Positions 1 to 5,825 are shown, counted from the stretch's first letter. The stretch is DNA of 6,522 nt from Dehalococcoidia bacterium (GCA_018399375.1 JAGYOV010000056.1:1-6522); one strand, 5' to 3'. Made by a program: numbers and translations. The notes: generated by a model from the letters alone, not told the origin.

Positions 1-591
1 GCGATGAATCCTAGGAAGCTTAGGAAAGAGCAATCTTGCGCCTTCCCTCGTAAGCTGGCTTTTCATCAAGTCGACAGATTTTACCTGGAAAGCGCTCGTA
101 CTATCAAAAATAGCTGCCGTAACCAGCTTCCCGAGTTTGCTCAGCTGTACGGAAGATACGTCCTGTTGAACGCGACCTATCGTCAAATGTGCTGCGAATG
201 GCCGCACTTCACGAGAAAATCCAAGGCGAGCCAGAGATAAATCAAGAGAAAGCTGCAGTTTCATCAACTGGCCTACCTCACCTTTTATACCAACCCAGAT
301 AACTCGAGGGCGCTCCGGTTTCGGAAAAGCCCCCACTCCCGCAAGTTCCAACTCGAAGGGAGAAATTCCTCTACGCGATTCCATTATAACTTCAGTTATC
401 TCTGGCACCTGCTCAGGGGAGATATTGCCCAGAAATTTCAGCGTTAGATGGATACCTGCAATCTTGACCCACCTAACAAGCCCGTGTTCATCTTTACCCA
501 TTTCATCTCTGAGCCTCGCCAACTCTTCTTTAACTTCCAATGGCAAGTCTATAGCGATAAACGAACGAATCTTTTCAGAATCAAGAGACAA
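1..591 (-). CDS. thpR: RNA 2',3'-cyclic phosphodiesterase (ThpR/LigT, '2'-5' RNA ligase' family), C-terminus cut by window edge
   Basis: The minus strand is open for 197 codons from a TTG at 591 to the left edge. Seen: an N-terminal strand FIAIDLP (residues 11-17), then RWVKIAGIHLTLKFLGNIS (40-58) holding the first HxTx motif (His48-Leu51), and FAAHLTIGRV (132-141) holding the second (His135-Ile138). The two-motif layout is that of the 2H phosphoesterase superfamily, where the two histidines catalyse opening of 2',3'-cyclic phosphate RNA ends to 2'-phosphate; the reverse ligation is a minor in vitro activity. The family is about 180-200 residues, and SQLTREGARLL near the edge matches its usual C-terminal strand, so only a few residues are missing. 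The TTG start is chosen because GGAGG (597-601) lies 5 bases before it and it sits just ahead of the conserved first strand. It overlaps the end of the amidohydrolase gene by 11 bases, so the two are probably cotranscribed and translationally coupled. Cytosolic. Family assignment is firm; the physiological RNA substrate is unknown. Confidence 0.93.
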   Translation of the reverse strand, partial: MSLDSEKIRSFIAIDLPLEVKEELARLRDEMGKDEHGLVRWVKIAGIHLTLKFLGNISPEQVPEITEVIMESRRGISPFELELAGVGAFPKPERPRVIWVGIKGEVGQLMKLQLSLDLSLARLGFSREVRPFAAHLTIGRVQQDVSSVQLSKLGKLVTAAIFDSTSAFQVKSVDLMKSQLTREGARLLFPKLPRIHR

Positions 592-1444
592 CTTTGCCTC
601 CAGAAGCACCAGCTAAAAGACTTCGAGCATTTTCCCCCAGGATCTTATCCTTTTCCCCCTGAGAAATATCAAGATTTTGAATTCTGGAGATAATTCTACT
701 CTGCGAAACCAGAGGATAGTCACTGCCAAAAAGTATTTTACCACTACCCACAATGTCGCTCACATGTTGAAATATTTGATCATGGTAAAGAAAATTGGTC
801 GCTGCAGTATCAAAAAAAACATTTTCCAGCGCTTTAGCCACCTCGGGCATAAGAGCATAAAAGGGCAAGCCACCTCCCCAATGAGCACACACCAAATTTA
901 AATCAGGAAACGTCTTCACCAGAGAATATAGAATCCCTGGCGTTATATCACCCTTACCAACATAATCGTGCCCTACAGGTTCAGATGCATGCGTAAGAAA
1001 GATCATGCCATGACCAACTGCGAAATCAACAAGGGGCTTCATCAGAACTCCATCTGCAAGGTCAAAACTTTGAACATCGGACCTCATCTCTCCAACGCCT
1101 TTAGCTCCCGCGAGAGCGCATCTTTCCAACTCTTTAACAGCAGCATCTCCATCTCCTGGATTAACGTTGCAAAAACCTACGAGCCTATCAGGATATCGCG
1201 CGACGGATTCCAGAATATAATCGTTGTTCTCCCGGCAAAGGTCCATCTCCGTCCAACCAATATTTAGAACTACCGAACGGTCAACGCCACTTTCATCCAT
1301 GCTGGCGATGAGTTCTTCTGCAGTTGCCAGCTTTGCCTTCGCATTGGAATAAAGCAATCCAAAACAGGCATCCCTCCCGCTATATTCATCGCGCCTCTCC
1401 TTTATTCTGGGGGAGAATATATGAGTATGGAAATCTATAACCAC
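581..1444 (-). CDS. Metal-dependent amidohydrolase, amidohydrolase-2 family (TIM barrel)
   Basis: The product is a cytosolic TIM-barrel hydrolase or decarboxylase of the PF04909 type. The reading frame is open from a TTG at 1480 (299 codons); residue numbers here count from that TTG. The metal-site pattern is complete: IDFHTH with His18 and His20 on strand 1, LTHAS with His164, VCAHWGGG with His200, and LFGSDYPL with Asp254. GAKGVGEM (125-132) lies on a middle barrel strand. I prefer the GTG at 1444 (Val13), two codons before the IDFHTH strand, giving 287 residues. The longer frame's TTG and the bases before the GTG coincide with a near-perfect -35/-10 promoter. The GTG has only a distant GAGG 12 bases away, so a leaderless message is likely. 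Members of this family act on varied carboxylated or cyclic compounds, and the sequence does not reveal the substrate. The downstream partner is thpR, overlapping by 11 bases. Start choice is uncertain (1444 versus 1474 or 1480); the family call is firm. Confidence 0.88.
   Translation of the reverse strand: MVIDFHTHIFSPRIKERRDEYSGRDACFGLLYSNAKAKLATAEELIASMDESGVDRSVVLNIGWTEMDLCRENNDYILESVARYPDRLVGFCNVNPGDGDAAVKELERCALAGAKGVGEMRSDVQSFDLADGVLMKPLVDFAVGHGMIFLTHASEPVGHDYVGKGDITPGILYSLVKTFPDLNLVCAHWGGGLPFYALMPEVAKALENVFFDTAATNFLYHDQIFQHVSDIVGSGKILFGSDYPLVSQSRIISRIQNLDISQGEKDKILGENARSLLAGASGGKVVS
597..601 (-). promoter_or_regulatory. Shine-Dalgarno GGAGG that fixes the TTG start of thpR
   Basis: GGAGG followed by five bases (CAAAG) and then TTG at 591-589. 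No ATG or GTG exists in this frame between here and the conserved FIAIDLP strand, so this site decides the start. It lies inside the last codons of the upstream amidohydrolase gene. Confidence 0.75.
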
Positions 1445-1450
1445 GAAGCC

Positions 1451-1480
1451 ATTATACCTCAGCTGAAGGAACACTCTCAA
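1451..1480 (-). promoter_or_regulatory. Sigma70-type promoter for the amidohydrolase-thpR pair
   Basis: Reading leftwards: TTGAGA at 1480-1475 (5 of 6 to the TTGACA consensus), an 18-base spacer, and a perfect TATAAT at 1456-1451. The GTG start lies 6 bases beyond the -10 box, so the predicted first transcribed base coincides with, or nearly with, the start codon. The -35 box overlaps the TTG that would open the longest form of the gene. Confidence 0.65.
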
Positions 1481-1501
1481 TAATAAATACGCGATGCCTC
1501 A

Positions 1502-1531
1502 TGGACATAAAGGACATGCTTGGGTTAAAAT
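1502..1531 (+). promoter_or_regulatory. Candidate promoter for the transketolase operon
   Basis: TGGACA at 1502-1507 (5 of 6 to TTGACA), an 18-base spacer, and TAAAAT at 1526-1531 (5 of 6 to TATAAT). This predicts a start of transcription around 1538 and a leader of only about 9 bases before the ATG at 1547, which has no Shine-Dalgarno. A second -10-like hexamer, CATAAT at 1538-1543, is closer to the ATG but lacks a good -35. The divergent promoter on the other strand has its -35 about 20 bases away. Confidence 0.5.
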
Positions 1532-1546
1532 CTACTGCATAATAAG

Positions 1547-2380
1547 ATGCTGCCAGCAAACGCTTTTGATTTTTCACTGACCGATCTCGAGGAAATGGCC
1601 AGAAAGTTGCGCCGCCACGTGGTCTCCATGATAGCCACAGCAGGGAGCGGACATCCTGGAGGTTCTCTATCCGCAGCAGAAATCGTAACAGCGTTATATT
1701 TCAAAGTAATGTACCACAACTCTAAAGATCCGCGATGGCCAAACCGTGACCGCTTTATATTGAGCAAGGGACACGCCGCACCTATTTTATATGCTGCGCT
1801 CGCGGAAAGCGGCTATTTCCCCATAGAGGAACTGAAAACGCTGAGAAAGCTGGATAGCCGCTTACAAGGGCATACGGACATGAACGTTACGCCGGGAGTG
1901 GAAATGTCAGCTGGATCTCTCGGCATGGGCTTATCCTTCGCTATTGGTGTCGCTCTGGCCGCCAGGCTGGACGCAAAAACACACCGGACATATGTCCTGC
2001 TTGGCGATGGAGAATGCAACGAAGGACAAATATGGGAGGCTGCTATGTCAGCAGCCCATTTCAAGCTAGATAATGTCACAGCTATCATAGACTACAATAG
2101 TATACAACTTACCGGCTGGACCAAGAACATAATGCAACTGGAGCCCCTGAGAGAGAAATGGCAGGCTTTTGGCTGGCACGTCATCGAGATAGATGGGCAT
2201 GATTTCAATCAGATCCTGTCCTCTCTGGATAAAGCCAGGGAGATCAAAACTCGGCCTACGATTATCTTAGCTCACACAATCAAGGGCAAAGGAGTAAGCT
2301 TCATGGAAAACAAGGCATCATTCCACGGCAAAGCTCCCTCGCCGGAAGAAACTGAAAGAGCGCTAAATGAACTGGCATAG
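1547..2380 (+). CDS. Transketolase, N-terminal (thiamine diphosphate-binding PP-domain) subunit
   Basis: This is one half of a two-subunit transketolase, which moves two-carbon ketol units between sugar phosphates in the non-oxidative pentose phosphate pathway (cytosol, ThDP and Mg2+ dependent). At 277 residues it is the usual length for the separate N-terminal subunit. Visible motifs: SGHPGGSLSAAEI (34-46) with substrate-site His36, SKGHAAPILYAAL (73-85) with His76, LQGHTD (106-111), SAGSLGMGLSFAIG (121-134), and the ThDP/Mg2+ motif beginning GDGECNEGQIWEAAM (153-167) and closing at Asn184 in IIDYNSIQLTG. TIKGKGVSFME (244-254) and His260 fit the end of the domain. No Shine-Dalgarno precedes the ATG; a promoter lies just upstream. 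The C-terminal subunit follows after 47 bases. The family also resembles split DXP synthase and pyruvate dehydrogenase E1, but GHPGG with LQGHTD and the partner's motifs favour transketolase. Confidence 0.95.
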   Translation: MLPANAFDFSLTDLEEMARKLRRHVVSMIATAGSGHPGGSLSAAEIVTALYFKVMYHNSKDPRWPNRDRFILSKGHAAPILYAALAESGYFPIEELKTLRKLDSRLQGHTDMNVTPGVEMSAGSLGMGLSFAIGVALAARLDAKTHRTYVLLGDGECNEGQIWEAAMSAAHFKLDNVTAIIDYNSIQLTGWTKNIMQLEPLREKWQAFGWHVIEIDGHDFNQILSSLDKAREIKTRPTIILAHTIKGKGVSFMENKASFHGKAPSPEETERALNELA

Positions 2381-2427
2381 CACATCATCATGGTAGAGAA
2401 AATTAGCAAGAGGGGAAAGATGTTTCA

Positions 2428-3375
2428 ATGGAGGAATTAGCACCCCGAGAAGTTTATGGCAAGAGTCTTATAGCTCTCGGCAGGCAAAATCCAGATATCG
2501 TCGTTCTGGATGCAGATTTGTCACCCTCAACAATGACCCACTACTTTGCCAGCGAGTTCCCCCAGCGATTTTTCGACTGTGGGCTGGCAGAACAGAACAT
2601 GATAAGCATAGCTGCAGGGCTAGCTGCTTCAGGGAAGATCCCTTTTGTCAGCACCTTTGCCGTTTTCGCCGCCTGCCGCTGCTTTGACCAGGTGAGGATA
2701 TGCCTTTCACAGACGAAATTGAACGTCAAAATCGTCGCCTCTCACGGAGGAATATCCGTGGGAGAAGATGGCATTTCCCACCAGGCTATCGAGGATTTAG
2801 CTCTATACTGTGCTTTGCCCGGATTTACGGTAATTGTACCCGCTGATGCTATGGAAACGGCTGAAGCTATAAAGGCAGTGGCAGATACTCATGGCCCCGT
2901 TTACGTTAGATTGGGCCGTCCAAAAGTACCCGCTGTCTACTTCGAAAGCTGCTCTTTCGCCATCGGCAAATCTGTAACCTTGCGGGAAGGCAAAGACGTC
3001 ACCATCATAGCCACTGGCATTATGGTAGCCAGAGCACTGGAAGCATCGAACTATCTGGCGGAACAGGGCGTAGAATGTCGCGTAATTAATATGTCTACTA
3101 TCAACCCCCTTGATGAGCAAGCCATAATCAGCGCTTCTTTAGAGACAGGAGCTCTTGTCGTAGCGGAAGAACACATAGCCCACGGAGGGCTGGGCAGCAG
3201 GGTTGCCATGGCAAGCAGCAAGGTAAAGCCAGTGCCTATGGAATATGTCAACCTGGGTGAAAGATATGGCGCATCGGGCAAGTCCAGTGAACTGCTACAG
3301 AGATATGGCCTGACCGATAAAGAGATCGCTAAAGCGGCAAAGAAAGCAATCGAGAGAAAAAAGCAACTTTCGTAG
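2428..3375 (+). CDS. Transketolase, C-terminal (pyrimidine-binding) subunit
   Basis: The second half of the split transketolase, 315 residues. It carries the Pyr domain that contacts the aminopyrimidine ring of ThDP from the partner chain, followed by the transketolase C-terminal domain. Seen: VVLDADLS (25-32); CGLAEQNMISIAAGLAASGK (51-70), with Glu55 in the position of the glutamate that activates ThDP; PFVSTFAVFA (72-81); ASHGGISVGEDGISHQAIED (104-123) with His118; VYVRLGR (158-164). The C-terminal domain is marked by TIIATGIMVARAL (192-204) and VVAEEHIAHGGLGSRVA (244-260). The ATG at 2428 has a G-rich run (GAGGGG, 2410-2415) about 12 bases upstream, a longer gap than usual, so its translation may depend on ribosomes finishing the N-terminal subunit. 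The two genes are separate by design rather than a broken fusion: both ends are at family boundaries and 47 non-coding bases lie between. Confidence 0.95.
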   Translation: MEELAPREVYGKSLIALGRQNPDIVVLDADLSPSTMTHYFASEFPQRFFDCGLAEQNMISIAAGLAASGKIPFVSTFAVFAACRCFDQVRICLSQTKLNVKIVASHGGISVGEDGISHQAIEDLALYCALPGFTVIVPADAMETAEAIKAVADTHGPVYVRLGRPKVPAVYFESCSFAIGKSVTLREGKDVTIIATGIMVARALEASNYLAEQGVECRVINMSTINPLDEQAIISASLETGALVVAEEHIAHGGLGSRVAMASSKVKPVPMEYVNLGERYGASGKSSELLQRYGLTDKEIAKAAKKAIERKKQLS

Positions 3376-3403
3376 AGTAGGACATTCGATTATTGCAAGC
3401 AGC

Positions 3404-3928
3404 ATGACAGAGAAGTCTTTCATCCTAACGAGGGCAAACATAGAGGTTTTATTAAATGAAACCCCTCCTCTGATCGAGGATGCACCACACTTTCAGGAGC
3501 AAATACAACCCAACGGAATTGATCTGACTATAAGAGAAGTAGTCTCGTTCTCCTCGGCAGGCAGCATGGGTTTTAGCAACAAGGATAGAATCTTATCCTC
3601 CTGTTCTCCTTCGCTGTTCGGCAACTCCTCAGGAATTAATTTACCCGCGGGGTGTTACCAGATCACCTACAATGAAATCGTTCATCTGCCAAGGAACATC
3701 ATCGCCCTGGGCTTACCGCGTTCCAGCTTTCTGCGCTGTGGCGTTAGCATACATACTGCTGCCTGGGATGCAGGATATTCAGGGAGATCCCAATCCTTAC
3801 TTACAGTGTACAATCCTGAAGGGTTTCATTTATACAGGAATGCCCGTGCATTGCAGCTTATATTTTTACACCTCGGCGAGGGAGTTGATCAGGGCTACAA
3901 TGGTATATTTCAGGGGGAAAATATCTAG
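3404..3928 (+). CDS. dut: dUTP diphosphatase, trimeric dCTP-deaminase/dUTPase superfamily, archaeal-type
   Basis: Hydrolyses dUTP to dUMP and diphosphate, keeping uracil out of DNA and feeding thymidylate synthesis (cytosol). The 174 residues carry the superfamily motifs in order: QPNGIDLTI (35-43), LPAGCYQITYNEIVHLP (80-96), LPRSSFLRCG (104-113), WDAGYSGRSQSLLTVYN (121-137) with Asp122 as the likely catalytic aspartate, NARALQLIF (146-154), and a C-terminal GYNGIFQGENI (164-174). The order and the QGEN ending match dUTPases best known from archaea rather than classical bacterial Dut. Bacterial dCTP deaminase has a glutamate in the TLEF-N stretch after the DxGxxG motif; here that stretch reads LLTVYN with no acidic residue, so deamination is unlikely. 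It starts 28 bases after the transketolase C-subunit stop with no clear Shine-Dalgarno, and probably belongs to the same transcript. Confidence 0.88.
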   Translation: MTEKSFILTRANIEVLLNETPPLIEDAPHFQEQIQPNGIDLTIREVVSFSSAGSMGFSNKDRILSSCSPSLFGNSSGINLPAGCYQITYNEIVHLPRNIIALGLPRSSFLRCGVSIHTAAWDAGYSGRSQSLLTVYNPEGFHLYRNARALQLIFLHLGEGVDQGYNGIFQGENI

Positions 3929-4086
3929 GAGATTACTTATAGCCAGGAGAATATGTTAGAACATTTTCAGGGCGTTTGGCAAAAAGTATCGACGGTGAGA
4001 ACACCCGGGCAAACGTCAGAGAAGGAAAGAAGGGCAGCTTCTCGCTTCTATTTTCACTTCCCTACGAGGAGCAAGTGTAATACAGT
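3929..4086 (+). other. Intergenic region with nested stem-loops and a short palindrome
   Basis: No convincing gene lies here. Seen: (1) ATGTTAGAACAT at 3953-3964, a 5-bp inverted repeat with a 2-base centre. (2) A long-range helix between 3971-3980 and 4008-4017, pairing 9 of 10 positions including one G-U. Inside it is a perfect 4-bp hairpin GGTG-AGAA-CACC (3994-4005). (3) A second stem GAGAAG/CTTCTC (4019-4024 with 4038-4043, 13-base loop) followed by T-rich sequence to about 4054. (4) A candidate promoter at 4053-4081. The stems could end the dUTPase transcript, or form a leader for the phosphate genes if transcription reads through. None matches a riboswitch class I can recognise by eye. 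Confidence 0.4.
4053..4081 (+). promoter_or_regulatory. Candidate promoter for the DUF47-PiT pair
   Basis: TTCACT at 4053-4058 (4 of 6 to TTGACA), a 17-base spacer, and TGTAAT at 4076-4081 (5 of 6 to TATAAT). Only five bases (ACAGT) separate the -10 box from the ATG at 4087, so the message would be leaderless. The competing explanation is ribosome binding at GAGGAG (4066-4071), but that is 15 bases from the ATG. I see no clear direct-repeat Pho box. Confidence 0.4.
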
Positions 4087-4716
4087 ATGGCCAAGTTCTT
4101 GATGGCTCCCAAAGACACGAAATTCTACGATTTGTTTGAACAGCAGTCTACCAATCTGGTTGCTGGTGCCGAGAAGCTGGTTAATCTGTTCGAGGACTAT
4201 CGAGATGTTGAACTTAAGGCGAAACAACTCAAAGAGCTCGAGATGCGAGGAGATTCTATAACCCATGAAATAATGCAGAGACTGCATGCCTCTTTCGTAA
4301 CGCCAATTGATAGAGAAGATATTGCTCTCCTGGCACATACTCTGGATGATATAATGGATTATATCGAGGCTGCTGGCAGAACAGCTTATCTTTATCAGGT
4401 AGAACAACCTATGGATAAATCCCGAGATCTAGCTCTCGTCATAACCAAGATAACCTACAAGCTGCGCGAAATATTGCCATATTTGCGCCACCGAGAACAA
4501 TTTAAGAAGATTCTGGAGGAATGTGTAGAGATCAACAGATTGGAAAATGAAGCTGATGATATACATCATGCTGCTACTGCCGAGTTGTTCCACAATTGTT
4601 ATGATGCGTGTTTTATCATCAAATGGCGCGAAATATACCAGCATCTGGAGAGTGCCACCGACCGAGGCGAGGATGTAGCCGATATCCTTGAAGGGGTCGT
4701 CTTGAAGAATGTCTGA
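4087..4716 (+). CDS. DUF47 / PhoU-like phosphate transport accessory protein
   Basis: A 209-residue, all-helical, cytosolic protein of the DUF47 (PF01865, PhoU-related) family, which is commonly encoded beside PiT transporters and is thought to regulate them. Seen: KFYDLFEQQSTNLVAGA (12-28) at the usual N-terminal position; the acidic metal-binding-type segments ELEMRGDSITHEI (50-62), FVTPIDREDIALL (70-82) and LDDIMDYIEAA (86-96) in the first half; RLENEADDIHH (151-161) and ATDRGEDVADILEGVVLK (190-207) in the second. The paired E/D clusters match the two-fold PhoU architecture that binds metal ions. The ATG at 4087 is the only candidate ahead of KFYDLFE other than an ATG at 4102; a stop codon lies in frame at 4078-4080. 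Its last 8 bases overlap the start of the transporter gene, implying translational coupling and stoichiometric production. Confidence 0.93.
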   Translation: MAKFLMAPKDTKFYDLFEQQSTNLVAGAEKLVNLFEDYRDVELKAKQLKELEMRGDSITHEIMQRLHASFVTPIDREDIALLAHTLDDIMDYIEAAGRTAYLYQVEQPMDKSRDLALVITKITYKLREILPYLRHREQFKKILEECVEINRLENEADDIHHAATAELFHNCYDACFIIKWREIYQHLESATDRGEDVADILEGVVLKNV

Positions 4717-5698
4717 ATCCCTGGCGTTACTGATCGGGATAATAGCAATAGCTATCGCTTTCGGTATCGCCAATGGTTTTAATGATGCTGCCAACGCCAT
4801 TGCCACGGCAATCGGTACTCACAGCCTTTCCCCACGAGCTGCCATAATCATGGCAGCTTGTTTCAACTTCCTTGGAGCAGCCACAGGCAACGCAGTGGCT
4901 ATAACTATCGGCAAGAACATTATCTCACCCGAGGCCCTGACCATGAACATCGTGCTCGCGGGAGTAGGATCAGCTATTATCTGGGCCTTCATAGCGACCC
5001 GCATCGGTATGCCCATAAGTTTAACCCATGGGCTGGTTGCTGGGCTGGTTGGATCAGGAATTGCCACCTCCGGCACCAAAATCATATCATGGGGAGTTTT
5101 GGGCAAAGTATTTTCTGCCGTCGGCATTGCTCCTCTCCTGGGATTTACCGTAGGTTTCCTGACAATGCTAGCCATAGTATGGATCTTCCGCAAATGGGCT
5201 CTCTCAAAAGCGCGCCGTTTGTTCAGCAACGGTCAGATCGCTGCAGCCGCTTTCCTATCTTACAGCCACGGCAAAAACGACGGGCAGATGCCCATCGCCC
5301 TGATATCCATGGCTTTAATGGTATATTACGAATCAGGAGATTTCAGCATTCCATTCTGGGCTGTCGCAGCTTCAGCAATATCAATTAGCCTGGGAACACT
5401 TTTTGGTGGATGGCGAGTCATTCAGACCCTAGGCCTCAGAATGACCACACTGCGCCCCACTCAGGGATTTGCAGCTACGGCCTCAGCTGCCGCTATAATC
5501 GAGATTGCTTCTTACCTTGGCATCCCGGTAAGCACTACTCACTGCATAAGCACATCTATAATGGGAGCAGGCACCATAAAGCGCTTATCTGCCGTACGCT
5601 GGGGAATTGCCAGAAACATCATACTTACCTGGATTCTTACTTTCCCCTTCTGCATTGCCCTCGGATGGCTGATCGCCTCTGCCATGAAGCTCTTTTGA
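4709..5698 (+). CDS. pit: PiT-family inorganic phosphate transporter
   Basis: An integral membrane symporter of the PiT (PF01384) family, which takes up phosphate, often as a metal-phosphate complex with H+ or Na+. The 329 residues form two inverted halves, each with a family signature: GIANGFNDAANAIATAIG (19-36) with THSLSPRAA in the first, and LSYSHGKNDGQMPIALIS (183-200) in the second. The half-repeat motifs MPISLTHGL (101-109) and IPVSTTHCIS (272-281) are both present, as is GLRMTTLRPTQGFAATAS (242-259). About ten hydrophobic segments can be counted, with a short charged loop (RKWALSKARR, 161-170) between halves. At about 330 residues this is the compact form, lacking the long central loop of E. 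coli PitA. Substitutions relative to the common HGANDAQ are Lys189 and Gly192. The DUF47 gene overlaps by 8 bases. Phosphate is the default substrate; sulfate has been assigned to some relatives. Confidence 0.93.
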   Translation: MSESLALLIGIIAIAIAFGIANGFNDAANAIATAIGTHSLSPRAAIIMAACFNFLGAATGNAVAITIGKNIISPEALTMNIVLAGVGSAIIWAFIATRIGMPISLTHGLVAGLVGSGIATSGTKIISWGVLGKVFSAVGIAPLLGFTVGFLTMLAIVWIFRKWALSKARRLFSNGQIAAAAFLSYSHGKNDGQMPIALISMALMVYYESGDFSIPFWAVAASAISISLGTLFGGWRVIQTLGLRMTTLRPTQGFAATASAAAIIEIASYLGIPVSTTHCISTSIMGAGTIKRLSAVRWGIARNIILTWILTFPFCIALGWLIASAMKLF

Positions 5699-5825
5699 CA
5701 TACCCAACTATGAAGCGAAATTTTCACAACGGATCCAGGACCACATGACAAGCAACAAACATAACCACAAGCTATCTACAGGAGTAATGCTTGTTTCAAA
5801 TGCATAATATGCAAGCACAATGCAA
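5699..5825. other. Convergent intergenic region with inverted repeats, possible weak terminator
   Basis: The region lies between two converging genes. Two overlapping inverted repeats are visible: a perfect 13-base palindrome TGCATAATATGCA (5801-5813, centre A5807), and an outer pair TGCTTG (5788-5793) and CAAGCA (5812-5817). They share bases and so are alternative pairings. ATGCA recurs at 5800, 5809 and 5820. No T-run follows either stem on either strand, so a standard intrinsic terminator is not shown. Nothing in the left part (5699-5787) looks structured or coding. Confidence 0.35.

Noticed and set aside
4..240. Plus-strand open frame of 78 codons at the left edge
   Set aside because: It is antisense to thpR, whose minus-strand frame carries both HxTx motifs; the plus-strand peptide has no recognisable features.
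448..1267. Several plus-strand open frames of 60-100 codons (425-616, 448-693, 677-901, 968-1267)
   Set aside because: They lie opposite thpR and the amidohydrolase, have no start signals and no protein-like conservation pattern.
2381..2427. Possible frameshift splitting a single transketolase gene
   Set aside because: Both halves end at the normal domain boundary, with 47 bases between and intact motifs in each; two-subunit transketolases are a known natural form.
3404..3928. dCTP deaminase (Dcd) call for the dUTPase gene
   Set aside because: The catalytic glutamate region (TLEF-N in Dcd) reads LLTVYN, and the QGEN ending fits dUTPase.
3672..3959. 95-codon plus-strand frame overlapping the dUTPase gene
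   Set aside because: Out-of-frame shadow of the dUTPase, whose frame holds all superfamily motifs through QGEN.
3929..4086. Known riboswitch, SRP RNA or tmRNA in the intergenic region
   Set aside because: I could not find the conserved cores of these RNAs, for example the GGTCAGG/GGAAGGAAGCAGCC pattern of SRP RNA.
4819..5748. Long alternative frames on both strands over the phosphate transporter
   Set aside because: Shadows of a gene with clear PiT signatures; the alternative peptides are not membrane-like or family-like.
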